The position numbers were made by a program, and so were the translations under genes. From the NCBI GenBank assembly GCA_021784765.1, contig JAJYHN010000183.1, positions 1-34,841 on the forward strand: DNA of 34,841 nucleotides, given 5' to 3'. A model generated the notes under the pieces. The model saw only the letters and a program-made list of their open reading frames with translations, did no database searches and was not told where the DNA came from. The stretch comes from Actinomycetes bacterium (lineage in GTDB: Bacteria > Actinomycetota > UBA4738). The first letter of the stretch is position 1, and each line of letters opens with the position of its first letter. This document shows positions 18,827 through 26,858 of this stretch, one piece after another.

Positions 18827-18917
18827 GGGCCTGCGGTAGGCTCATTGGTCGACCCCGGCCCGGGCCCCGGGGCGCCCTGCCGGGGCGACGAACGGATCAG
18901 GGACGAGGAGGGATCGC

Positions 18918-19730
18918 GTGCGGGTGGCATTTCAGGGCGAGCCGGGGGCCTTCTCCGAGGAGGCCGTCCTGCGGCTGTTCCCCGACGCCGAGCCCGTGGC
19001 CCGGCGAAGCTTCCGCGCGGTCTTCGAGGCCGTGACCGAGCGCGCGGTCGAGCGCGGCCTCGTGCCCCTGGAGAACTCGACCGTCGGGTCGATCAACGAG
19101 ACCTACGACCTGCTCGCCGCCGGGGAGACGCACATCGTCGGCGAGGTCATCGTGCGCGTGGACCACGCGCTGCTGGCGCTGCCCGGGACGGGGCTCGAGG
19201 AGGTCCGGCTGGTCCGCTCGCACCCCCAGGCGCTGGCGCAGTGCCAGGAGTTCCTGGCCGAGCTCGGCGTCGAGGCCGTGCCGGTCTACGACACGGCCGG
19301 CGCCGCGAAGCAGATCGCCGAGGAGCGCCGCGCGGGCGAGGCCGCCGTCGCGGCCGCCCGGGCGGCCGGGGTCTACGGCCTCGCGGTGCTGGCCGAGGCG
19401 ATCCAGGACGATCGCCTGAACCAGACCCGGTTCGCGGCGATCGCCCTCGACCCGACGCCGATCGGCCCGCCCGACAAGACCTCGCTGGTGTTTCGCGCCC
19501 ACGACATCCCGGGCGCCCTGTACCACTGCCTCGAACCGTTCGCCCGGCTGGGCCTGAACCTCTCCAAGCTCGAGTCGCGCCCGAGCGGGGACGTCCCCTG
19601 GCAGTACCGCTCCTACCTGGACGTCGAGGCGGGCGATGGCGACCCCCGGCTCGCGGAGGCGCTGGACGTCCTGAAGGAGTTCACCGCCGAGATCCACGTG
19701 CTCGGCAGCTACCCGCGCTGGATGGAGTAG
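18918..19730 (+). CDS. pheA: Prephenate dehydratase with C-terminal ACT domain
   Basis: VAFQGEPGAFSEEA, GLVPLENSTVGSINETYDLL, VRSHPQALAQC, NQTRFAAIA, ACT KTSLVFRAHDIPGALYHCLEPFARLGLNLSKLESRPS. GTG start. Confidence 0.96.
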   Translation: MRVAFQGEPGAFSEEAVLRLFPDAEPVARRSFRAVFEAVTERAVERGLVPLENSTVGSINETYDLLAAGETHIVGEVIVRVDHALLALPGTGLEEVRLVRSHPQALAQCQEFLAELGVEAVPVYDTAGAAKQIAEERRAGEAAVAAARAAGVYGLAVLAEAIQDDRLNQTRFAAIALDPTPIGPPDKTSLVFRAHDIPGALYHCLEPFARLGLNLSKLESRPSGDVPWQYRSYLDVEAGDGDPRLAEALDVLKEFTAEIHVLGSYPRWME

Positions 19731-19738
19731 ATCCTCGC

Positions 19739-20419
19739 CTACGACGTGGGGCGCGACGAGGTCGGCGCCACGAGGAACGTCCAGACGTCCCAGGCGGCGT
19801 GGCTCACCACGAGCGTTCCCATCGGGGCCCCGAGCGCGTCCATCGCCACCCAGAAGGCGCCGGCGACGCTCGCCGCGCCGACCAGCGTGAGGTTACCGGT
19901 CACCGCGTGGGCCCCGCCGTAGGCGGCCGCGGCGGCCGCGGCGCCGCGCCAGGTCCCGTACCGCTGCCGCAGGCGCTTGCCGACCAACCCGCGCCAGAAC
20001 AGCTCCTCGGCGGGGCCGATGATCAGGGCGAGCCGCGCGGCGAGCTCGGCGTCGGGCCGCAGGCCGCGCAGTGCGTACATCGCCTGGATCTCATCGTCCC
20101 CCTTCGGCATGGCGCGCCGGGCGAGGCGGTCCCCGACCTGGAAGACCCCGTGCAGGGCCGCGGCCGAGGCCAGCCCGGCCGCGACGTCGCGAGGGCGGAT
20201 CCTCGTCCGCCGGAGCTCTGGCTCGGCGGCGAGCGCGAGCGATCCGAGCGCCAGGCCGGTCCGCGTCATCCGCTGCCAGAAGCGGTCCTTCGGGCCGCGG
20301 AACACGAGGGCGAAGGCGGCGTACGCGGCGCCCAGCCCGGCGGCCAGCACCCTCTCGTCGCCGGGCGCGCTCTCGTCCGCAGGCCTGGACGGGCCACCCG
20401 GTGCGGTGCCGTCCCCCAT
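19739..20419 (-). CDS. CPBP-family intramembrane metalloprotease-like protein
   Basis: MGDGTAPGG...; motifs EELFWRG, GGAHAVTGN, SHAAWDVW; start overlaps the upstream stop as TGATG. Confidence 0.8.
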   Translation of the reverse strand: MGDGTAPGGPSRPADESAPGDERVLAAGLGAAYAAFALVFRGPKDRFWQRMTRTGLALGSLALAAEPELRRTRIRPRDVAAGLASAAALHGVFQVGDRLARRAMPKGDDEIQAMYALRGLRPDAELAARLALIIGPAEELFWRGLVGKRLRQRYGTWRGAAAAAAAYGGAHAVTGNLTLVGAASVAGAFWVAMDALGAPMGTLVVSHAAWDVWTFLVAPTSSRPTS

Positions 20420-22431
20420 CAGCGCACGACCGCGGCCAGCACGAGCCCGGCCACCAGCAGGTATCCGAACGCGGCGTGCAGCTCCGCGGTCTGCAGGTCG
20501 ATCATCGCGATCGCGCGCTGCTGCCCGGTCGAGCCGAGCTCGGCCGAGCGGATCAGTCGAACCAGCAGCGGCAGGGAGAGGATCGCGAGCAGGCTCTCCG
20601 ACGGCAGGGCGCCGGCCACCACGGACAGCCCGAGCGCGATGTAGGCGCCGACCACCAGCGACACGTAGAGCCAGTGCGCCACCCGCTTCCCCGCCCTGAT
20701 CGAGAGCGTCGAGCTGCCCATGCGGGCGTCGTCCCCGACGTCCCGCCACTCGTTCCCGTGCAGGATCGCCGCCACCAGCAGCCCGACCGGGATCGACAGC
20801 ACGAGGGCGCGCCAGGTGAAGCTCCCGGCGACCACGTAGTAGCCGCCGACCACCATCAGCGGACCCATCAAGAGGAAAACGAGCGGGAGGCCGAGCGCCC
20901 GGAACTTGTACTGCAGCGGCGGCGCCGTGTAGCCCCAGCCACCGACGAGCCCGAGGATGCCCAGCGCCACGACGGGCCAGCCACGCGCGAGCGTCATCGC
21001 CACGCCGAGCGCGGCCGCGACCCCGAACGCGGTCACCGCCGCCGCGAACGCCTCGCGTTCGGTGAGCCGGCCCTTCAGCAGCGCGTGGCTTGCGCGCGGC
21101 GAGGTGATGGTGTCGACGCCCTTGCGGACGTCGTAGATCTCGTTCAGGACGTTGGTCCCGATGTGCAGCAGCACCGAGGCGACGATCGCCATCAGGAACA
21201 GCGGCCACGAGAAGCGGCGGTCGATCGCGGCGAGCGCGCCGGCGGCGGCGACCGGCACCGACGAGGCCGTGAAGCTGAAGGGTCGCGCGATCTCGTACCA
21301 GGCGGCGGCACGGCGCCGGACCCGCTCGAAGGGGGACAGGCGCTGCGCGTCGAGTGCGGCGCGCGTGGCCTCCACGCCGACCCCGGCCTGGGTCGGCGAG
21401 ACCAGCACGGGCGCGCCGGCCGTCCCGGTCCCGTACGCGACGGCCGCCTCGATCGTCTCGCGGACGTGGTCCTCCTGCTGCAGCACCGGCTGCAGCACCG
21501 GCCGGTCCATGCCGGCCTGGCGGAAGGCGTCGGCCCGCGCGGCCACCTCGTCGCGCGTGCCGCAGAGCATGAACGCGTCGAGCAGCTCGTCGGGGATGAT
21601 CTGAGCGGCGCTGTGGTAGTCCTCGGCGCGCCAGGCAACGGCGATGCGGTCGCGGAGCTCCGGCTCCAGGCCGGCGCGGCGCATCGCGACGTCGGACTGC
21701 ACGCCCATCATGTAGATCACGAACGGCTCGCGCTTCGCGCGGTTCAGCGCCTCGCGCCGCGTCCGGTCGACGAGCGTGAGCAGGTAGCCCGACACGCCGA
21801 TGTCGCGCGGATCGCGGCCGGCGTCCCGCGCGGCATCGTGGATCACCCGGAGCATCGTGACCAGCGAGGGGATCGACTCGGCCGGCCGGGCCATGTACCC
21901 GTCGGCCGTCTCGCCGCAGATCCGCAGCATCGGGCTCCGCCAGCCCGCGATGTAGATCGGCACGCGGTGGACCGGCGGGAACATCGGCTCCACCGGCGGC
22001 ACGCCCTCGAACGGGGAGGGCACGCGCTCGCCGGCCCAGAGCTTGCGGCAGACCTCGATGCACGCGCGGACGCCATCGGCGCCCGTGTCGGGGGAGTAGG
22101 GGATGCCCATCTGCGCCAGGCGGAACGGCAATCCGGTCCCGAGGCCCAGGATGACCCGCTCGGGAGCCATCTCGTCGAGCGCGCTGATCGTCATGGCCAC
22201 CACCACGGGATGGCGGGTGTTCGGGTTCAGCGCCGCCAGCGCGACCCTGATGTCGGGGACCTGCGAGGCGATCGCCGACGCGTAGGTGACGGCGTCGCGC
22301 TCGAAGTACGAGTCGTGGATCCACACCGAGTCGATGCCGGCGCGCCGGGCGCGATCCGACCACGCGACGACGTCGGCCACGTTGCCCCGCGCGGCGAGTC
22401 CGAACCCGACCGGCCTCGAGAGCTCCGTCAC
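20419..22431 (-). CDS. Fusion protein: N-terminal luciferase-like monooxygenase domain + C-terminal UbiA/MenA-type prenyltransferase
   Basis: LLM: FGLAARGNVADVVAWSDRARRAGIDSVWIHDSYFERDAVTYASAIASQ...RVILGLGTG...LWAGERV. UbiA: ARPFSFTASSVPVAAAGALAA, NEIYDVRKGVDT, YTAPPLQYKFRALG, GNEWRDVGDDARMGSSTL. One uninterrupted frame from GTG 22431 (AGGAGG upstream). Confidence 0.9.
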   Translation of the reverse strand: MTELSRPVGFGLAARGNVADVVAWSDRARRAGIDSVWIHDSYFERDAVTYASAIASQVPDIRVALAALNPNTRHPVVVAMTISALDEMAPERVILGLGTGLPFRLAQMGIPYSPDTGADGVRACIEVCRKLWAGERVPSPFEGVPPVEPMFPPVHRVPIYIAGWRSPMLRICGETADGYMARPAESIPSLVTMLRVIHDAARDAGRDPRDIGVSGYLLTLVDRTRREALNRAKREPFVIYMMGVQSDVAMRRAGLEPELRDRIAVAWRAEDYHSAAQIIPDELLDAFMLCGTRDEVAARADAFRQAGMDRPVLQPVLQQEDHVRETIEAAVAYGTGTAGAPVLVSPTQAGVGVEATRAALDAQRLSPFERVRRRAAAWYEIARPFSFTASSVPVAAAGALAAIDRRFSWPLFLMAIVASVLLHIGTNVLNEIYDVRKGVDTITSPRASHALLKGRLTEREAFAAAVTAFGVAAALGVAMTLARGWPVVALGILGLVGGWGYTAPPLQYKFRALGLPLVFLLMGPLMVVGGYYVVAGSFTWRALVLSIPVGLLVAAILHGNEWRDVGDDARMGSSTLSIRAGKRVAHWLYVSLVVGAYIALGLSVVAGALPSESLLAILSLPLLVRLIRSAELGSTGQQRAIAMIDLQTAELHAAFGYLLVAGLVLAAVVR

Positions 22432-22465
22432 GTCGCCTCCTTCCGACGACCCGGGGGCCGCGCGC

Positions 22466-23179
22466 TCACGAAGGCTCGCGAGCCGCGACGAACAGCGTAA
22501 CCATCCCGCCGGTGAGCGACCGAGCGGTGGCCGTGCGGAACCCGGCCCGCCGCAGCATCGTGCATACCTGCATGGGCGGTGGGAGCTGCCCGAGCGACCC
22601 GACCAGGTACCGGTAGGCGTCGCGCTTCCCGAACAGGCCCCCGAGCGCCGGCGCCACCGTCCCGAAGTACGCGTCGAACGCCCGGCGCACGAGCGCCTGC
22701 GGCGGCTCGGTGATGTCGACGAGCGCGGCGCGGGCCCCGGGTCGCAGCACCCGCGCGAGCTCCCCGAAGGCCGCCGGCAGGTCGTCGAGGTTGCGAAGGA
22801 CGAACCCGCTGACGGCGCCGTCGAAGGCATCATCGCGAAACGGCAGGCGAAAGGCGCTCCCCTGCACGAGGCACACCCGTCCGTCCAGGCGGCCCCGAGC
22901 GACAGCGAGCATCCGCGGGCTGACGTCGACCCCGGTCACCCGGGCCCGGTCGGCGACCGTCTCGCCCATCTCGCCGGTGCCGCAGCCGAGGTCCAGGACC
23001 CGCGCCCCCGCCGCGACGCCCGCCGCGCGCGCGGCCGCCCGCCGCCACACGCGGTCGAGCCCCAGCGAGAGCAGGCCGTTCAGCAGGTCGTAGCGTTCGA
23101 CGATGTCGTCGAACATCGCGCGCACGCGCGCCTCGGGAGGCGCGCTGCGGCGGGGCCGGGGGTGGCTCGCTTCGCTCAC
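22466..23179 (-). CDS. Demethylmenaquinone/ubiquinone-type C-methyltransferase (UbiE/MenG family)
   Basis: MFDDIVERYDLLNGLLSLGLDRVWRR, VLDLGCGTGEMGE, GFVLRNLDDLPAAFGELARVLRPGARAALVDITEP. Confidence 0.9.
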   Translation of the reverse strand: MSEASHPRPRRSAPPEARVRAMFDDIVERYDLLNGLLSLGLDRVWRRAAARAAGVAAGARVLDLGCGTGEMGETVADRARVTGVDVSPRMLAVARGRLDGRVCLVQGSAFRLPFRDDAFDGAVSGFVLRNLDDLPAAFGELARVLRPGARAALVDITEPPQALVRRAFDAYFGTVAPALGGLFGKRDAYRYLVGSLGQLPPPMQVCTMLRRAGFRTATARSLTGGMVTLFVAAREPS

Positions 23180-23260
23180 GGTCGCCTACCATCATCCGAG
23201 AATCGAGGGCGGGTGACGAGCGGGGGCGTGGCCGTCGCGGCCCCGCGGCGAGGAGGCCGG

Positions 23261-23899
23261 GTGCAGATCGCGAACGAGTTCCGGGTCGAGGCGCCGATCG
23301 AGCGCGTGTGGGCCCACCTGCTCGACGTCGAGCGCGTGGCGCCCTGTATGCCCGGCGCCCAGCTCACCGAGGTCGTCGACGACCGGACGTGGAAGGGCAG
23401 GGCGAACGTGAAGCTCGGGCCGGTGAGCCTGTCGTTCGCCGGCACCCTCGTGATGGCGGAACGCGACGAGTCGGTCCACCGCGTCGTGCTGAAGGCAGAG
23501 GGGCGCGAGCAGCGGGGGAAGGGGGCGGCCTCGGCGACGATCACCTCGGTGATGCAGCAGGACGGGGACGGCACCCGGGTCGCCATCGACACCGACCTCA
23601 CGATCACGGGCGCGGTCGCGCAGTACGGCCGCGGCATGATCCAGGACATCTCCGCGCGGCTCACCCAGCAGTTCGCCGAGTGCCTGCGGGCGACGATCGC
23701 CGCCGAGGAGGCGGCGCCCGTGCCCGTCGAGGCCGTTCCACCGGGCGGCGAGGCTGCGCCCGCCGTCCCGCTCGCCCCCGCTCCGCCCCAGCCGGTGGCC
23801 GCCCCGGCCGCCGTGGGTGGCGTCCGCCTCGGCCTGTGGGCGCTCTGGCGCGCGCTCGTCCGCCTTCTGCGGCGGCTGTTCGGCGGCGGGCGAGGCTGA
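23261..23899 (+). CDS. coxG: CoxG-family SRPBCC protein with Pro/Ala linker and C-terminal amphipathic tail
   Basis: GTG after AGGAGG: VQIANEFRVEAPIERVWAHLLDVERVAPCMPGAQL...GRANVKLGPVSLSFAGTL...GRGMIQDISARLTQQFAECL; tail GVRLGLWALWRALVRLLRRLF. Confidence 0.88.
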   Translation: MQIANEFRVEAPIERVWAHLLDVERVAPCMPGAQLTEVVDDRTWKGRANVKLGPVSLSFAGTLVMAERDESVHRVVLKAEGREQRGKGAASATITSVMQQDGDGTRVAIDTDLTITGAVAQYGRGMIQDISARLTQQFAECLRATIAAEEAAPVPVEAVPPGGEAAPAVPLAPAPPQPVAAPAAVGGVRLGLWALWRALVRLLRRLFGGGRG

Positions 23900-23900
23900 G

Positions 23901-24221
23901 ATGACCGGCCAGAGGGACCGCGCGCCCGACGACGAGGAGCTGCTTCGCCGCGCCGAGCGCGCGCTCACCGAGATCAAGGTGGCGGAGGGCCTCTCGGACG
24001 AGCACGCCTCGGTGCTCGCCGCGCTCCGGCTGCGCCTCACGGGGCAGGTGGGGAAGTCGCTCGAGGACATGCTGGCGGCGGCCGGCGACCTCGGTGAGGG
24101 GAAGAAGCTGGAGCAGCTGCTCGCCGAGCAGCCGCCGAAGGTGGCGGCGTCCCTCGACGAGGTGCTCGCCCGCGAGCCGAAGAGGAAGCGCACCCTGGAC
24201 GACCTGCTCGGCGAGGACTGA
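23901..24221 (+). CDS. Small hypothetical protein (106 aa), apparently co-transcribed with coxG
   Basis: MTGQRDRAPDDEELLRRAERALTEIKVAEGLSDEHAS...KRKRTLDDLLGED; ATG one nt after the coxG stop (TGA-G-ATG). Confidence 0.75.
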   Translation: MTGQRDRAPDDEELLRRAERALTEIKVAEGLSDEHASVLAALRLRLTGQVGKSLEDMLAAAGDLGEGKKLEQLLAEQPPKVAASLDEVLAREPKRKRTLDDLLGED

Positions 24222-24268
24222 CTCGGGACTCCGGTCGTCGCGGCGTCGGCCGGAGACGCCGGCCCGAG
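24222..24268. terminator. Nested GC-rich hairpin between convergent genes, candidate terminator
   Basis: Outer CTCGGG (24222-24227)/CCCGAG (24263-24268), inner CGGCGTC (24241-24247)/GACGCCG (24255-24261). Confidence 0.4.
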
Positions 24269-24316
24269 CGCCTCCTCCGCGCCGGTCGCGCCCCCGTTCC
24301 GAACCTTCCCCGCGAC

Positions 24317-25534
24317 CTACCCCGCGCTGATGGCCTCGGCGAGCTCCTCCAGGCTCTCGAGGTTGTGACCGGGCAGGAACACGTCGACGTGGGGGAGCGC
24401 GGCCGCCATGCCCCGGGCGAGCGGCTCGTAGCGGGGACTGCCCTTCAGCGGGTTCACCCAGATCAGGCGGTGGGTCAGGCGCTGCAGCCGCGCCGTCTGG
24501 CGCGCCAGCAGGTCGGGGTCGCCCCAGTCCAGCCCGTCCGAGCAGACGACGACGACCGACCCGCGCAGGGCCGCCCGCGGGGCCCACTCGTCCAGCAGCG
24601 CCTTCAGCGACTCGCCGATCCGCGTGCCGCCCTCCCAGTCGTTGACGGCGTCGCCGACCGCGGCGAGCGCCGCGTCGGGGTCGCGCGTGCGCAGTGCGCG
24701 CGTGATGCGCGTGAGCCGAGTGCCGAAGCAGAACACCTCGACCTTGCGCCCGGCCCAGGCCGCGGCGTGGGCGAACTCGACGAGCGGGCGGGCGTAGGGC
24801 GCCATCGAGCCCGAGACGTCGAGGATCAGCACCAGCGGGCGCGGCCGAACGCGCCGGTCGCGCCATGCCCGCCGGAACGGCTCGCCCTGGGTTCGGAGCG
24901 ACCTTCGCAGCGTGGCCCGGAAGTCGAACCGCGTCCCGTACGGCGAGGGTCGGGTCCGACGGGACGAGCGGAAGGGGGTCAGCAGCGCCAGTCGCCTGAC
25001 CAGGGCGTAGACCGCGTGCCGCTCCTCCTCGGTGAGATCGGCGAAGTCGCGCCGGCGCAGCCGCTCGGTGCCGCTCGCGATCATGCGGACGGCGGCCCTC
25101 TCCTCGCCGGGCTCTCCCTCGCCCTCCTCGGGCGACCACTGAGCGGACGGGGGCGCCTCCTCCTCGGGCGGGACCTCGGGCTGCTCCCCCTCGTCCTCGC
25201 CGGGCTCACCCTCGCCCTCCTCGCGGGCGAGCTCCCCCCCGGGCGCCTCCTCGGCTGGGGGCGGGGAAATGAGGCCCTCGCGGAAGTACCGGTCGAACAG
25301 CCCGTCGAGCAACGGCAGGTCCTCGGGCCGGGAGATCAGCGTGGCCCGGGCCGCCATCCGCAGGTCGACGGCGTCGAACGGGTCCAGCGCGGTGGCCGCC
25401 CGGCAGAACGACAGCACCCGGCCGGTCCCGACGTCCAGCCCGCGCGCGCGGAGCAGCCGGCCAAAGCCGACAAGGCGATGGAGGATCTCGGCCTCGGCGG
25501 CCGGCTGGGGGACGGGCGTCACGGTGGCCGACAC
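24317..25534 (-). CDS. coxE: CoxE-like VWA-domain protein with acidic low-complexity insert
   Basis: MIDAS LDVSGSMAPYARPLVEFAHAA, WEGGTRIGESLKALLDEW, VVVVCSDGLDWGDPDLLARQTARLQRLTHRLIWVNPLKG. Confidence 0.9.
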   Translation of the reverse strand: MSATVTPVPQPAAEAEILHRLVGFGRLLRARGLDVGTGRVLSFCRAATALDPFDAVDLRMAARATLISRPEDLPLLDGLFDRYFREGLISPPPAEEAPGGELAREEGEGEPGEDEGEQPEVPPEEEAPPSAQWSPEEGEGEPGEERAAVRMIASGTERLRRRDFADLTEEERHAVYALVRRLALLTPFRSSRRTRPSPYGTRFDFRATLRRSLRTQGEPFRRAWRDRRVRPRPLVLILDVSGSMAPYARPLVEFAHAAAWAGRKVEVFCFGTRLTRITRALRTRDPDAALAAVGDAVNDWEGGTRIGESLKALLDEWAPRAALRGSVVVVCSDGLDWGDPDLLARQTARLQRLTHRLIWVNPLKGSPRYEPLARGMAAALPHVDVFLPGHNLESLEELAEAISAG

Positions 25535-25547
25535 GGCCCGGACCGGG

Positions 25548-26441
25548 CTACTCGGCGGCGCCGACGACGCGGGCGATCTCGGCCCGCACCATCTCGAGGT
25601 CGTCGTGGTCCTTCAGCACGGTCCCGAGCGTGGCCGACGCGGCCCCATCGTCGAGGAACGAGACGCCGAGGAACGCGAGTGCGTGCGCCCAGTCGATGGC
25701 CTCCGCGACGCCCGGTCGCTTGGCCACGTCCATGGTTCGCAGGTGCTGGACGGCCTGGGCCACCTGTCGCGCGAGCGCAGCCGGTACCTCGGGCGCCCGC
25801 ACGCCGATGATCTCCAGCTCGCGCTCGAGGGTCGGGTGGTCGATCCAGTGGTACAGGCAGCGGCGCTTCAGCGCGTCGTGCAGCTCGCGGGTCCGGTTCG
25901 AGGTGATGATCACCGCCGGCGGCCGCTCGGCGGCGATCCGGCCCACCTCGGGCACCGTCACGGCGAACTCCGACAGCACCTCGAGCAGGAACGCCTCGAA
26001 CTCGTCGTCGGCGCGGTCGAGCTCGTCGACCAGCAGGACCGCGCCCGCCCCGGCGCGTAGCGCCGCGAGCAGCGGGCGCTCGACCAGGAACTCCTCCCCG
26101 AACAGGTCGCCGACGGATGCGGCCGGCGTTCCGGCCTCGCCGACCTGCAGGGTCCGGACGGCGATCAGCTGGCGCGAGTAGTCCCACTCGTACAGGGCTT
26201 GGCTGGCGTCGATGCCCTCGTAGCACTGCAGGCGGATCAGGCGCCGGCCGAGGGTCTTCGCCAGGGCCTTGGCCACCTCGGTCTTGCCGACCCCGGCCTC
26301 GCCCTCCAGCAGGAGCGGCTTGTCCAGCGAGATCGCCAGGTAGATGGCCGTGGCCAGGGCGCGGTCGGCCAGGTAGGCCTCTCCCCGAAGGGCCCGGGTG
26401 AGCTCCTCGACCGATGCGAACGGAAGGTCCTCGCGCGTCAC
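25548..26441 (-). CDS. coxD: MoxR-type AAA+ ATPase, CoxD-like
   Basis: Walker A LEGEAGVGKTEVAKALA, Walker B VLLVDELDRADDEFEAFLLEVLSE, ITSNRTRELHDALKRRCLYHWIDHPT. Confidence 0.93.
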   Translation of the reverse strand: MTREDLPFASVEELTRALRGEAYLADRALATAIYLAISLDKPLLLEGEAGVGKTEVAKALAKTLGRRLIRLQCYEGIDASQALYEWDYSRQLIAVRTLQVGEAGTPAASVGDLFGEEFLVERPLLAALRAGAGAVLLVDELDRADDEFEAFLLEVLSEFAVTVPEVGRIAAERPPAVIITSNRTRELHDALKRRCLYHWIDHPTLERELEIIGVRAPEVPAALARQVAQAVQHLRTMDVAKRPGVAEAIDWAHALAFLGVSFLDDGAASATLGTVLKDHDDLEMVRAEIARVVGAAE

Positions 26442-26479
26442 GCAGACATGGTACGGGAGCGCGGCGGTAGGCTGCGGGT

Positions 26480-26824
26480 GTGGGCTCCCGGAGGCGGTTC
26501 GAGATGCTGGCCGCGCAGGCGCTCGACGGGCTGCCCGCCTGGGTCAAGGAGCGGCTCGAGAACGTCGAGGTGCTGGTCGAGGACGACCCGCCACGGGACG
26601 AGCCCGATCTCCTCGGCTTGTACGAGGGGGTGCCGCTCACCGAGCGAGCCGACTACTACGGCGTGCTGCCCGACCGCATCACGCTGTTCCGCCGCCCCAT
26701 CGAGGCCGAGGCGGGTGGCGACGAGCGCCGGCTGCGCGAGGTGGTGCGCGACACCGTGATCCACGAGCTCGGGCACTTCTTCGGCATCTCCGACGAGCGG
26801 CTCCGCGAGCTCGGCCGGGACTGA
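26480..26824 (+). CDS. Small zincin-like metallopeptidase family protein
   Basis: RRFEMLAAQALDGLPAWVKERLENVEVLVEDDP..., VIHELGHFFGISDERLRELG (HExxHxxG). Confidence 0.88.
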   Translation: MGSRRRFEMLAAQALDGLPAWVKERLENVEVLVEDDPPRDEPDLLGLYEGVPLTERADYYGVLPDRITLFRRPIEAEAGGDERRLREVVRDTVIHELGHFFGISDERLRELGRD

Positions 26825-26858
26825 ACGGGAGGGGTCCCGCGCCGGCCCCGGCGGTCGG

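Noticed and set aside
18850-18895. GC-rich hairpin before pheA as attenuator
   Set aside because: Such hairpins are expected by chance at this GC content; no leader peptide with Phe codons or alternative pairing was recognised.
21478-21505. Tandem CTGCAGCACCGG repeat
   Set aside because: Only two coding copies (PVLQPVLQ) inside the LLM domain; likely ordinary.
20419-22833. Full 804-aa ORF start at 22833 for the LLM-UbiA protein
   Set aside because: Upstream residues are a shadow frame of the UbiE gene; GTG at 22431 has an AGGAGG and starts at the LLM homology.
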